From positions 27,314,956 through 27,378,955 of the forward strand of contig OZ024879.1 in assembly GCA_964017185.1 (NCBI GenBank): a DNA stretch of 64,000 nucleotides, written 5' to 3'. Below the pieces are notes generated by a model. It was not told where the DNA came from, searched no databases, and was given only the letters and a program-made list of their open reading frames with translations. This document shows positions 41,722 to 53,046 of the stretch, piece by piece (within the stretch, counting starts at the first letter, position 1; every line of letters begins with the position of its first letter). The position numbers were made by a program, and so were the translations under genes. This DNA is from Rugalucina vietnamica. Taxonomy: Eukaryota; Mollusca; Bivalvia; Lucinida; Lucinidae.

Positions 41722-42637
41722 AAAGCCCCTGTCACACCAGAAGGCGTTCGCGCGGCGTTTGCGTGGCGTTCTTAAATTTTCTTAATTTTTCCAGAACGCC
41801 ACGAGAACTCCAAGAAAAAATGATTTTATTTGTGAAAAAAGCAAGCCATGGCGTCCTCACGGCGTCCTCATGGCGTCCTCGTCGCGTCCAAGGCGTTCCT
41901 ACGGAGTTCTCACTGCGTTCTGCGGAGTTCTATGTGGCGTTCCATGGAGCTTGCACGACGTTTTCACTGCGTTTGCGCGGCGCTCTTGGCGTTCGCACCG
42001 CGCTTCCACGGCGTTCGCACCGCGCTTCCACGGCGTTCTAGCACTGCTCTGACGGCTTGTAGGCAAAACAGAAACAAAGTCTCACTCATTTGTACGTTTG
42101 CTTTCAAGAAGACAGCATGACTGGTAAGAGGGGAAGAAGGAAAGCGGTGACTAAAGGGAAAAGTCCGAAAAAGACAGATGGCGTACATGTACCACCACCG
42201 ACACTATCACCACAAGTGGAAATCAGTCCAGCACCATCACCTCAAAAACAACGGGATGAGTCCCGCGGGCGTGCCGTGAGATCGTAGTGCAAACGTCGTG
42301 GTAGCCCATGGCGTTTCCACGGAGTTCCCACGGCGTCCATGGAGTTCTCACGGCGTTCCCGCCGCGTTGATGAAGTTCTCACTGCGTTGCCACGGCGTCC
42401 TCACGGCGTCCCCACGGCGCTCTTATTAGAACGCCGAGTGATGGCGTTTGTTTTGAGCATGTCCAAAAGAAACGCCGACCCTTGGCGTTCTAGGATTTCC
42501 CACGGCGTTCGATGGAGTTCCCACCGCGTTGCCACGGCGTCCATGGAGTTCTCACGGCGTTCACCTTGGCGTTCTGCATTTTTGTAGAACGCCGCGAGAA
42601 CGCCGCGAGAACGCCACCCTGGTGTGACAGGGGTTTA
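41722..42637. mobile_element. GGCGTTC-rich element with CCCCTGTCACACCAG inverted ends
   Basis: Termini AAAGCCCCTGTCACACCAG and (complement) AAACCCCTGTCACACCAG. Both inner flanks are irregular arrays of a 12-15-base motif (CACGGCGTTC / CATGGAGTTC), strikingly GC-rich against the AT-rich surroundings. A non-repetitive block at about 42060-42290 encodes a short basic ORF. Most likely a non-autonomous DNA transposon; superfamily not assigned. Confidence 0.75.
42117..42287 (+). CDS. Small basic ORF inside the GGCGTTC element
   Basis: 56 codons, starting MTGKRGRRKAVTKGKSPKK, then a Pro/Ser-rich stretch (PPPTLSPQ, SPAPSPQKQ) and ending RGRAVRS. The KRGRRK core is AT-hook-like. It sits in the only non-repetitive block of the element, so it may be the remnant of a DNA-binding N-terminal exon of the autonomous relative, or a captured host exon. 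No homology search was possible. Confidence 0.4.
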   Translation: MTGKRGRRKAVTKGKSPKKTDGVHVPPPTLSPQVEISPAPSPQKQRDESRGRAVRS

Positions 42638-43599
42638 ACGGCGTTCGTAATCGATCCCTGTTCTCGAGCCCTTGTGTGGTGATCGAGTTCCTAGCGTGTA
42701 AACAAAGATGCACTCCTGGGCCAACATTGAATGTAGCTACAGAAGCATGGTGACTATTAATAAGGCATCAGAAAATGACCTTATGAAAATGCTTATCCTT
42801 AGATCCAACGAGATAAAACACTGAAATTTTAAAACAGCGATTTTGTAAAACATTGTTTCTCCACCGCATGCAGAGCCACACAGCCTTTGCCTGATGCAAC
42901 TTCAGTCTAAAGAAAAGTGTGAAATAGATGATGATTCCTCATTTACTATTTCAAAAGGTTGCTAAAGCTTGGGCAAATTATCATGGTTCTTTCTAGACCA
43001 GGCAAATTAAAACTGTGTCAAAGAAACTCATCCACGATTTGTACGTGAGATGTGTTCTGTTTTATATCAGAATGTTGTACTTGAGATGGTAAAACAGAGA
43101 GAGAAAAGAACGTACCATGAGACTTTCTATTTTAAGTATTTTAAGGGGCAATATGCGAACTGAAAGAATAACCATGCTTAACCATGCTTATGAATACTGA
43201 TGTGCACTTTCGCGCATGAGTTGAATATAAATTATTAATCAAATATGTTGAAATACACATACATTCTAGTTTCTATTCGCTTGTGTTGCCTTCTCGCCTG
43301 TTAATACGTTGCTTTCCCCATCCCCACCGTCAGTATAAGCTTCACGATATCTGAGGACAACTGATGTAAACTCTCTGTGCCAAATTTGGAAATACGTTTC
43401 CTTTAGAATTCACTGAGCAGTTTTATTGAAAAACATAGGGGGTCACCTGATCTACATGGTCAAAAATGTGCGAATTATTATATATAGGGAAAAGTGAACC
43501 AAACAATCTCCAACATTTCAAAACTATTTCTATAAAACAGGCCACCAGGAAGGGGAAGTGGAATATAATTTTAAATTACAACCTCTCTCCCCGTCTGTC

Positions 43600-43646
<47 letters not shown>

Positions 43647-44316
43647 TTGCGTGTGTAATATGTTACACATCAGTGTCTACCATAAGTGAAATATAAGCCA
43701 AAAAAAAAAAAAATAAATAACAGTCATATACGTTTCTTTTCCCCTTCCCATCCATCATAGGCTACACACAGGCCCATAATCTTTGCATGGTAGGGTGACG
43801 ACGATTCCATTCGCAACGCTGCTGATGTCTCTGTCAATTCAAATAGGGGCTCCTGCAAGTGTTGACATCCTCATGAGGGGTGGGGGGAGTATATGGAGCA
43901 TACATAAACGTCTGATTTCAAGGAAACCCGGCCTAATTCGCGTTACATTAAGACGAGGAAGTAGCCTGAGAACAATGAAAGTTGACATTTTACTGCGCTT
44001 GTTATGAAATAACCCTAGCTTGTCAAGACTTGTTTCATAAAAGACGGTTGCTTACCATGTTTTCATATCAGTCAGCTATCATCAAAATTAGATTTAATTC
44101 GTTGATTTCAAGAAATCATCGTTGTTTTGACAGTCATGTGACATCGAGTAAACAGTCGTAAACGGGTCTAAACGTCAAATTGCAGCATTCCCGTTCTAGA
44201 TTTTAACCCAATCGGTTTTGGTTTAAAGTGTGCTTCGCGTTTGCGCGTAGACAACCAGCATTTTCACTGGCTATGTAAGATCGTCTAAGATTTTCTTTCC
44301 ACTTTATCTAACTTAT
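42638..44316. other. No gene seen; (TC)n at about 43595-43644
   Basis: Unique-looking sequence with a TC microsatellite and an A13 run near 43700. No coding motifs. Confidence 0.55.
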
Positions 44317-45485
44317 TATGTCTCCCCGCGACAGGGTCGGGAGACATATTGTTTTTCCCCGTGCGTCTGTCTGTCCGTCCGTCCGTCTGTCCGTCCGTCT
44401 GTCCGTCACAAATCGTGTCCGCTCTATAACTTGAAAACCGTTTAAGATTTTTCAATGAAACTTGGTACACTTGTAAACCACGACGAGACTATGTGTCATG
44501 CACAAGAACCATAACTCTAGCTTGAGTATTTTTGGAGTTATTTCCCTTTGATTATTTTTGATACAATGTCGTGTCCGCTGTATAACTTGAAAACCGTTTA
44601 AGATTTTTCAATAAAACTTGGTACACTTATTAAGCATGATCAGATGATGTGTCATGCACAAAAACCATAACTCTGGCTTGAGTATATTATGAGTTATTTC
44701 CCTTTGATTATTTTCCATATAATTGTGTGTCAGCTTTATAACTCGAAAACCGTAAGAGTTATTTAAATGAAACTTGGTACACTTATAAAGCACGATGAGA
44801 TAATGTGCCGTGCTAAAGAACCATAACTCTTGCTTGCATATCTTTGGAGTAATTTCCCTTTGATTATTTTCCATACAATTTCGTGTCCACCCTATAACTT
44901 GAAAACCATAAGAGAAAATTCAGTGAAACTTGGAACACTTATAAATCACGATGTGAAAATGTGTCATGCACAAGAATTATAACTCTTGCTTTCATATCTT
45001 TGGAGTTATTTCCCTTTGATTATTTTCCATACAATTTCATGTCCACTCTATAACTTGAAAACCATAAGAAATATTTCAGTGAAACTTGGTACACTTATAA
45101 AGCACGATGAGATTATCTGTCATGCTAAAGAACCATAACTCTTGCTTGCATATCTTTGGAGTTATTTTCCTTTGATTATTTTTCACACAATTTTGTGTCT
45201 GCTCTATAACTAAAAAACCATAAGAGATTTTTCAATGAAACATGGTACACTTATAAAGCATGATGAGTCAATGTGTCATGCACAAGAATCATTACTCTTG
45301 CTTTCATATCTTTGGAGTTATTTCCCTTTGATTATTTTCCATACAATTTCGTGCCCGCTCTATAACTTGAAAACCGTAAGAGATATTTCAATGAAACTTG
45401 GTACACTTATAAAACAGAATGACAGAATATGCTTGCATATTTTGGACATGCACGTAGAAAGGGGAGAGACATCAGTTTTCACATA
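44317..45485 (+). mobile_element. Tandem-core element (pearl/HINE-like), TATGTCTCCC type
   Basis: Opens with a hairpin TATGTCTCCC ... GGGAGACATA and a GTCTGTCC array. About seven tandem core units of ~155 bp follow, each with CTATAACTTGAAAACC, GAAACTTGGTACACTTATAA, CCATAACTCTTGC and TTATTTCCCTTTGATTATTT segments. It ends near GGGGAGAGACAT. Non-coding; same architecture as 23345-25032. Confidence 0.75.
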
Positions 45486-45647
45486 GAAAACAAATTCTAG
45501 TATTTAAATTACTGGTGAGCAGTTTATCAAGCGGTTACATGTACCCTAAAATGTATAATGGAGTTCTTTTTTTTTTTTTATCTGTGTGCCCGAATATGTG
45601 TTCGTCGTTTACTGGTCGTCATTTTTAACTGCTATTTGTTATACTAT

Positions 45648-46119
45648 TGTAACGAACAGCCGAGCCAAAGCCACAGCAAACCCCATCGGTGGAAAAGCAT
45701 GCTCATCCACCAAGGGTGGTTTACTGCGCTATATACTCAACACTTACTCGATTCACAAAGTTTCGAGTTTGAAATTTGCATATTACAAGCCCTCAATATG
45801 CCTCTAATACGTTGCACCAACGTATATGTTTTCCAAGGGAGGCTATCCCGTCACACTACTTCCCCCTCCGAGAAGACTCGCCCCGAGTCTTGGCCTGGGG
45901 ACTTCATGGGTAAGGCAACTCCGGTCTGGCAGTTGTCATCATCCCACCGCTGCCACTAAATGTAACGAACGGCCGAGCCAAACCAAAGAAACCCCATCGA
46001 TGGAAAAGCATGCTCATCCACCAAGGGTGGTTTACTGCGTTATATACCCAACACTTACTCGATTCACAAAGTCTCGAGTTTTGAATTTGCATATATCCAA
46101 GGGAGGCTACCCCGTCACA
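45648..46119 (-). mobile_element. Miniature LTR element (TRIM-like)
   Basis: Read on the minus strand: LTR 46119-45961 (159 bp), TGTGACGGGG...TTCGTTACA, internal 105 bp, LTR 45855-45648 (208 bp because of a ~50-bp insertion). The internal part opens TTTAGTGGCAGCGGTGGGAT, a primer-binding-site-like leader, and closes with a purine tract CGGAGGGGGAAGTAG. No coding sequence, and no clear target duplication. Either a TRIM or an internally deleted gypsy-like element. A solo LTR of the same family is at 53506-53651. Confidence 0.75.
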
Positions 46120-46266
46120 TTACTCATATCTAGTTAACGAATAGGTTGAAGTTTTCACAGTTTTCCATTGAAATTTTGTCTGTGTGTACTCAATTCAAAT
46201 GTGTATGTCAGAGTAATGTTTGTAATAGAATGATAGTTCGTCTCTCACTAATGAGGAAGACCATCA

Positions 46267-49200
46267 TTATTTCTTGAATAGTGCTGATGTGTGTTGGTGA
46301 GTTCTTTGATGGCTGACTAGGCCAATTCTGGCTCTAAACTGTCGGTTGCAAGTAGAGCAAGTCAATGTCATAGAGTCTGCTGGTGGCACATTTGTTTTGG
46401 CTTTGCGCTCTCTTCGCTTTCTTTCAGCTTCACAGATTCTCTTCTTTTCATAGAGAGCTGCTCCTTTGTTGATGAGACCTCGCCACTTTGATCGCTCCTG
46501 TGCAGTCTGTTCCCAGGACCCCATTGGTATTTCGAAATCCTTCAGAGAGGCTTTGAGGGTGTCTTTGTAGCGTTTCTTCTGGCCACCTTGAGAGCGCTTT
46601 CCCTCCTGTAGTTCTCCATAGAAAACTTTCTTTGGAAGTCGCGCATCAGGCATTCTTATAACATGGCCAGTCCATCTTAGCTGTGCTAGCTTTAAGACTG
46701 TATGCATGCTTTGCATCCCTGCTTTCCTCAGGACCTCTGTGTCTGGAATCTTTTCCTGCCACTTGATTTTTAACAACTTTCTCAAACAGCTTAAGTGGAA
46801 ATGGTTAAGTCTCTTTGCATGGCGTTGGTATACTGTCCAGGTCTCACATGCATACAAGAGGGTTGGCAGTACCACAGCCTTGTAGACTTTCAGCTTGGTG
46901 TCAAGCTTGATTCCATTTCGCTCCCAGACATTTGCACGGAGTCTTCCGAATGCCACACTAGCTTTTGCAATTTTGGCAGTGATCTCATCATCAATATGCA
47001 CTGCTCTGGAGAGAGTGCTTCCCAGGTAGGTGAACTTGTCAACAACTTTCAGTTTTTGCCCATTCACAGTGATGGTTGGTTCATTATATGGTTTTCCGGG
47101 GGCTGATTGGTGTACAACCTCTGTCTTTTTTGTGCTGATTGTGAGATCATAGTTATCACATGACTGTGAGACTTCATCCATGGCTCTTTGCATTTTTGCC
47201 TCTGTGTTGGCATTCTTATCCATATCATCTGCATAGAGGAGCTCATCTAGCACATCAGTCTGGACCTTAGTTCTGGCTTGCAACCTTCTGAGGTTGAATA
47301 TGTTGCCATCAAAACGGTACCTGATTGGAAAACCAGTGTCACTGTCCTGAAAAGCATCCATAAGCATGGCAGAAAACATCATGCTGAACAGTGTTGGTGC
47401 CAGAACACAGCCTTGTTTGACCCCATTTGTTACTTCAAATGGTTCAGAGAACTCTCCATCATTCTGCACACGTGCCTGCATGCCATCATGAAACTGCCGC
47501 ACCATAGCTATGAATCTGGGTGGACAGCCAAACTTGGCCATGATTTTCCAGTCCATCACGACTAACAGTGTCAAAAGCTTTGGTGAGGTCAACAAACGTC
47601 ATGTATAGATCTACATTCTGTTCTTGGCATTTCTTCTGAAGCTGTCTTGCTGTGAAGATCATGTCTATTGTCCCTCTGTCTTTTCTGAATCCACATTGAC
47701 TTTCTGGGATAAGTCCCGTCTGATCAAGATGAGCATTCAGACGATTCAACAGAATTTTTGCAAGTATCTTCCCAGCAATTGATAGGAGGGAGATGCTTCT
47801 GTGATTGTCACAGACTTGAGGATTTCCTTTCCGCTTGTATAGGTGGATTATGGATGCATCCTTAAATTCTTGTGGGATAGCCTCCTTCCTCCACATACAG
47901 TGAAACAACTCTGTCAGTTTCTCTGCCATGGGTAGCCCCCCCCCCCAGCCTTGTAAACTTCGGCAGGAATTGCATCTGCACCTGGGGCTTTGCCAGATGA
48001 TAGTTGTTGAACTGCTTTTCTTGTTTCCGTAACGGTAGGAAATTCATCTAACAGAACATTGCACTCTATCTGTGGAAGTCTGTCGATTGCATCCTGATTG
48101 ATGCTTGATGGTCGATTAAGCACACTATTGAAGTGTTCTGCCCACCTTTCCAAGATAGCTTCTTTATCTGTGAGAAGAGTGTTTCCATCTGCACTGAGCA
48201 ATGTGGTGGCTCCAGAACTCTTTGGACCATAAATGGTTTTCAGTGCATCATGAAATTTCTTCATGTCCTTTCTATCCGCAAAAGACTGAATTTCTTCTGT
48301 TTTCTTCCTCAGCCAGGAATCTTGCATGTCCCTAAGCTTGGTCTGGACTGTCTTACAAATGTTGCTGTAGGCTGCTTTCTTTGATACTGAGCTAGTATCA
48401 TCTTGATGTGCCTTGAGCAAACGGTGCTTTTCTTCAAGAAGCCTCTGAATTTCATCATCATTCTCATCAAACCAGTCTTGATGTTTGCGAGATGGATGGC
48501 CTAAGGTGCTTGCAGCTGAAGAAAGAACTGTTTTATGGAAAACTGTCCAGTTTTCTTCGGGGTCCTCTGAACTGAGATTCATTGCATCAAGTTGGTTGCA
48601 AATGTCTGTTAAGAAATCTTGTCTCATGCTGTCTTTATTCAGCTTTGAGACATCCAGTCTCTTAGGAGCTTTCTTGCCTTGAGGTCGCCTCGCAGGCTGT
48701 ATTCTTAGGTTGAGTTTGCTGACAACCAGTCTATGATCTGTCCAGCAGTCTGCACCACACATAGTCTTTGTCACTTTAACATTCTGCCTGTCTGTTCTCC
48801 GCACTATGGCATAGTCTATGAGATGCCAGTGTTTGGAACGGGGATGCATCCAGGATGTTTTGTTCCTATTAGGTAGACGGAAGACTGTGTTGGTGATTAG
48901 AAGATCATGTTCAGCACACTTCCTGAGAAGCAAGAGACCATTGCTGTTGCACTTTCCAACCCCTTCTGGACCTATAACTCCTTCCCAGGTCTGGTGGTCT
49001 GTACCCACTCTGGCATTAAAGTCGCCAAGAAGGATAAGCTTGTCTGTGCGGGGTGTTGCAGAAATAACATTGTCTAGGTCATCATAGAACTTGTCCTTGA
49101 CTTCATCTGGATTGGTCATTGTGGGTGCATAAGCACTGACAATAGTTGCATGTTTATTGCCTGACAGAGGAAGTCTCAATGTCATTAGACGGTCATTAAT

Positions 49201-49575
49201 GCCTTTTGGCAATCCTGACAGCTTACCAACAAGTTCTGTTTTGATGGCAAAGCCAACTCCTGCTTCACGCCTCTCTTCACTTTTGCGTCCACTCGAGAAG
49301 AAGGTGTATCCAGCACCAACTTCTTTGATCTCCCCAACATCTGCGAACCGAGGCTCACTCAATGCAGCTATCTGTATATCATACCTCCCAAGTTCTCTGC
49401 CCACAAGGGCCGTTCTACGCTGTGGTCTATCTGACCCAGCACTATCCATTAAAGTGCGCACATTCCATTCGCCAATCCGTAAGGGGATTACTCTAGCTTT
49501 TTTCTTTGAATTTCGACCGCTTAAGGGGATCCCCGCTGATCGCGGTAAACCAGCCAGGGGGTTTGAAGCAGGCAA
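46267..49575 (-). pseudogene. LINE endonuclease-reverse transcriptase (CFDP2-like/RTE-type), two frameshifts
   Basis: Domains on the minus strand. The endonuclease (49575-~48700) shows IGEWNVRTL, LSEPRF, YAPT, LLGDFNARVG, WxHPRS...IDY and WTDHRLV. A linker follows with GKAPGADAIPAEVYK before the RT. The RT (47929-46900) shows FKDASIIHLYKRKGNPQ, GFRKDRGT, FVDLTKAFDTVSRDGL, NGVKQGCVLAPTLFSM and ELLYADDM. The C-terminal part has FTYLGSTLS and RWTGHVIRM, and a C2H2 finger CSTCNRQFRARIGLVSHQRT-H. The frame changes at an 11-C run (47936-47946) and again near 47555. Similar proteins are often annotated as craniofacial development protein 2-like; RTE-related clade is likely. It is a dead or nearly dead copy. 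Confidence 0.9.
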
Positions 49576-50450
49576 TTGTTTAGGGCACCTTTTCTAGCCC
49601 CTTCCCCATGCTACGGGGGTGAGCAGTGCGGTCCTAAATAGGTCTGCTCAGTCACTCAGCCGACTGCCGAATTCTGCTTACTGCTTCTCCTCACAGAAAA
49701 CGACCATTAGAACTGAGCCGCCTGTGTGCAGGTCTGCAACTACAGCTCCCAGTGTGTCCTACACCTGCTGCTTCGCCACTCGCCCATCGCCACAGGACTT
49801 TGTAGGTATGTGGGTGCAAGTGTGATGAAATTGTTGTGTATGCAAGTGCTTGTGTGTTGAGAAATAAGATGACATGCGCTTTGAAATTGGATTATAGTGA
49901 GGAAGAGGTGCGCAACGTCAACCTCACTCTCTAGTCCTCGCCCAGCTGCGCCCAGAGGCAAGACACAGGTCAAGACGTCTGGAGTTGGGTTTGGATGCAG
50001 TGGATGACCGTAACATCTTTAGTGCCTTGTCACGCTCTGCATGTTCCACAACATGTTGCTGTATCGCTTTCTGAACCGTTGAATCAGATGATTTCTTCCG
50101 CTCCATCTACCGAAACAGTCTTTGCATGTCTGGACTAGGCATATCCAGACACACAGGTTTGATTTTGGAGTTTCCTTCTCCTAGATGAATTGCTGGCCAC
50201 AGCTGAAGAGCTCCATCTACCTTTTCTTAGGTTTTGTTTAGAGACCTGTAAACTCGTAGGAGGGCTGTCAACCAAGACTAATGAGTTCCCCCTGCCCAGC
50301 TAGATTTTGTGTAGAGAACTAGCTTAACTCCTAGATGAGTTGCCTTCCAAGGCTAACGAGCATCTGCACCGCATGACAACAGGTAGTACTGATTACATGT
50401 TACAGTAGCAGTTAAACTGACCTGACCTCTGAATAGATGTGCTTCTTCAG
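49576..50450 (-). other. 5' UTR of the LINE, with a possible small ORF1 and short repeats
   Basis: Upstream of the endonuclease start. Contains a 60-codon minus-strand ORF (49924-50106, MERKKSSDSTVQKAIQQHVV...), basic and helical, which may be a rudimentary ORF1. Near 50170-50370 lie three imperfect tandem units of the type CTCCTAGATGA(G/A)TTGC...GGCTAACGAG. The Penelope-like copy abuts at about 50477. Confidence 0.5.
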
Positions 50451-50476
50451 CCTTTTTTTGAGTTTGAGAGAAAAAA

Positions 50477-53046
50477 GGTACAAGTAGGCAAAGATCAGGA
50501 AAAGGCGCAATCAGAAAAAGATTCCCACTCCAAAAACCGAGGTGGGAAAAAACCAAACTAACAATCAGGTACTTATACCATGAAACATATCGTAAGCCGA
50601 ATGAGCAGCTAATTTCCCAATAGGTGGCCACTCAGTTACCTTAACTTAACTAAAAATATGAAAACATACATAAGGCGCCAACAGCACAAAAAATATTTTT
50701 AAACACCAAGACATAAAACAAAAAGAACCACTACAGAAGTATCGACTTGGAACGATCAGTAACACAAAGTTACTGGCGGGCTTAAACCGGTTTTACAGGT
50801 ACCTAACCTCACCCTCAGCTTCTGCAGTGGTTCACAACATTTAGTTAGTTCTTCGGTCCTCGTGGTGAATCTCTAACTAGTCAATGAATCATCAAGAACA
50901 AACAAATAAATCATGATAAACATCCTGATGAATCAAAAACCAGGACTCACAGATTGAGTAAGCTGCCCGACGATGGAGATCCCTGGGCGCCGAATAACCT
51001 ACTAACTCCGGAGCAAAAGAAAAACACCAGTTGGACCCCGGTGGGCCAAGCAACAGACAAGAAGCTCCGGCCCCAACCAACTAAAATGAATAGCTTTAAG
51101 TCGGGGCCATCATAGAGTCTGACGCCCGACCCACCGGCGTGCAATTAAAGAAGGCAGCATAGTTATCAACCATGATTGGGTTAAAAACTAAGCATGCAGA
51201 CTGTCGCATAACATTCAAGTTATAACCTATACGTCTGTAACGTGATATGATTTTTCCGAACTGAAGAGAAAAATCATTTATTCCTTTAAGTTTCTTAAAT
51301 TTGTAAACCAAGTCACCATAAAATTCAGGTTCCGAAAGGCCCTCACTTAAAAGTGTCTTTAACCCAACATTATATTTGGAAATCAATTCATAGTGTCTAC
51401 AATAAAATTTAGAAAAGGTTTTTCGAAGTTTATGATACCGATAGCCCTGTTGGAGAAGTTTTGCCGTTAAACATTTATTTCGAGCGTTGAAGTCTGTAAC
51501 ATGATTGCAGACTCTAGCAAACCTAATAAGTTGCGAAATGTATACACCATAAGAAGCACGACGAGGAACGTCACCATCCAAAAAAGGAAAATTTACTATA
51601 TCAAAATCAAAGTCATCGCGCTTATCATAAATTTTAGAAGAAACAAATCCATTTGCAACAAAAAGATGTAGATCTAAAAAGGGGGCTTCGGTATCTGAGA
51701 TATTAGCTTTGTTCAACTGAAGTTCAGGTGGATAAATTTGATTGACCATACCTTCAAAATAAGGGTTGTCAATGTTCAAAAGGTCATCGAGGTACCTAGA
51801 TGTGGAATTAAAAGCCTCGATAACATCAGCTTGATTATCATGGTTAAGAGAATCCAAGAAATCTCTTTCGTAGCAGTATAAAAATAAATCAGCTACGAGA
51901 GGTGCGCAATTTGTACCCATCGGAATTCCAACAATTTGTCTGTATAACTTGGTCCCAAATCTAATATAAATATTATCAAGGAGATAGGATAAGGCGTCGC
52001 ACACATTCTGACATGACCAAAGGGTATACCGACTTTGGTCAGAGGAAGTGAAAAAAGCCTTTCTGTCATTACATGCCAAATAAAGTGAACCATAGTTTTT
52101 TAATGCCCTTTTGAAGGTCCACTCTATCAAATCCAGAAGTTTTTCTTTAATTAGATTATGTGGTAATGTTGTATACAGAGTAGAAAAATCATATGTGGAC
52201 AAGCTTGTCGCACGGAACCCTCTACACTTCAATTTACTGAGCACCTCACCAGAATTTTTTATTGACCAAAACCAATTTTTATTTGAAGTTTCATACACTG
52301 TCTCACAGTATCTTATAACATGAGATTTGATAGCAGTAAGACAAGAATTTAATAATTTAGAAAGTTCAGTGGTAGTACAAGAGCTAGAATTTGCAATAAA
52401 TCTAGCTTTGTATGGTCTTTTGTGAAGCTTAGGTAACCAATACATCGTAGGAAGTTTGTCTTGGCCTTCATTGACACAAACAGAAAACTTAACAGGTAAA
52501 TCGTTTAAGTGGGCATTTACTACAGACACCTCATCAGTATCTGTCTCCAGATAAGCCCTGGTACCATCAAGCTCCTGTTTTAAGGTGTTAACGTAGTGAA
52601 GTCTACAAACGACAACAACATTGTTTGCGGCTTTATCTGCCGGAACCAAGACATACTTTCTATGAAATTCTTGGATACCCTGCTTCAAATGCCTAAATGA
52701 CGATTTGGGTTTAGGAGGTAAAAGATTAGTATTTTGTGAATAAAACTTAATACGTTTATCCACGATAGTGAAGATACTTCTTTTCCATTCTTTAAGAGCA
52801 TTATCCTCAACACCCTCTCGTTTACACCATCGATTACCGAAATCATTTAATGCAGATGCAATCTCCTCTCTACATTTGTCGAAATTAATGTAGGAAGGGA
52901 ATCTATATTTCGGACCTTTAGAAACAATTTTGCGAATTCTAGAATCCGAAATTATTTTTAAATTTCCAGTAACTATATGTAAATTTGTTTGATATTTGAT
53001 GATAAACAACTTTGCACATATGTGGATATTGATTTCAGCTGTTATG
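50477..53046 (-). mobile_element. Penelope-like element, longest copy
   Basis: 3' terminus at 50477 (GGTACAAGTAGGCAAAGATC next to an A run), 3' UTR to 51095, RT ORF to about 53046. The same 3' UTR occurs at 1-165, 9940-10420 and 17970-18420. No GIY-YIG endonuclease was seen on either side of the RT, so the copy may be 5'-truncated. Confidence 0.8.
51096..53009 (-). CDS. Penelope-like reverse transcriptase ORF
   Basis: 637 codons without interruption. Motifs: YVLVPADKAANNVVVVCRL (the DKG-type motif of Penelope-like RTs), MYWLPKLHKRPYKARFIANS, LSTYDFSTLYTTLPHNLI (catalytic Asp), GIPMGTNCAPLVADLFLYCY (template grip), RYLDDLL (catalytic Asp pair), APFLDLHL. This combination separates it from LINE and LTR RTs. 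There is no ATG near the N-terminus; the frame opens at a TAA near 53046, so the true start is missing or on another exon. No endonuclease domain follows. Possibly of the permuted Naiad group, whose nuclease is N-terminal (inference). The unbroken frame suggests a fairly recent insertion. Confidence 0.88.
   Translation of the reverse strand: MFIIKYQTNLHIVTGNLKIISDSRIRKIVSKGPKYRFPSYINFDKCREEIASALNDFGNRWCKREGVEDNALKEWKRSIFTIVDKRIKFYSQNTNLLPPKPKSSFRHLKQGIQEFHRKYVLVPADKAANNVVVVCRLHYVNTLKQELDGTRAYLETDTDEVSVVNAHLNDLPVKFSVCVNEGQDKLPTMYWLPKLHKRPYKARFIANSSSCTTTELSKLLNSCLTAIKSHVIRYCETVYETSNKNWFWSIKNSGEVLSKLKCRGFRATSLSTYDFSTLYTTLPHNLIKEKLLDLIEWTFKRALKNYGSLYLACNDRKAFFTSSDQSRYTLWSCQNVCDALSYLLDNIYIRFGTKLYRQIVGIPMGTNCAPLVADLFLYCYERDFLDSLNHDNQADVIEAFNSTSRYLDDLLNIDNPYFEGMVNQIYPPELQLNKANISDTEAPFLDLHLFVANGFVSSKIYDKRDDFDFDIVNFPFLDGDVPRRASYGVYISQLIRFARVCNHVTDFNARNKCLTAKLLQQGYRYHKLRKTFSKFYCRHYELISKYNVGLKTLLSEGLSEPEFYGDLVYKFKKLKGINDFSLQFGKIISRYRRIGYNLNVMRQSACLVFNPIMVDNYAAFFNCTPVGRASDSMMAPT

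Noticed and set aside
41763-42120. Three overlapping 60-90 codon ORFs rich in Arg/Ser/His
   Set aside because: They are readings of the GGCGTTC array in all frames; only the central 42117-42287 ORF lies outside the array.
50870-50960. Hammerhead ribozyme in the Penelope-like 3' region (CCTGATGAATC on the + strand)
   Set aside because: CTGATGA is present but the required GAAA core and flanking stems are not; the CCTG...CAGG ends form only a short palindrome.
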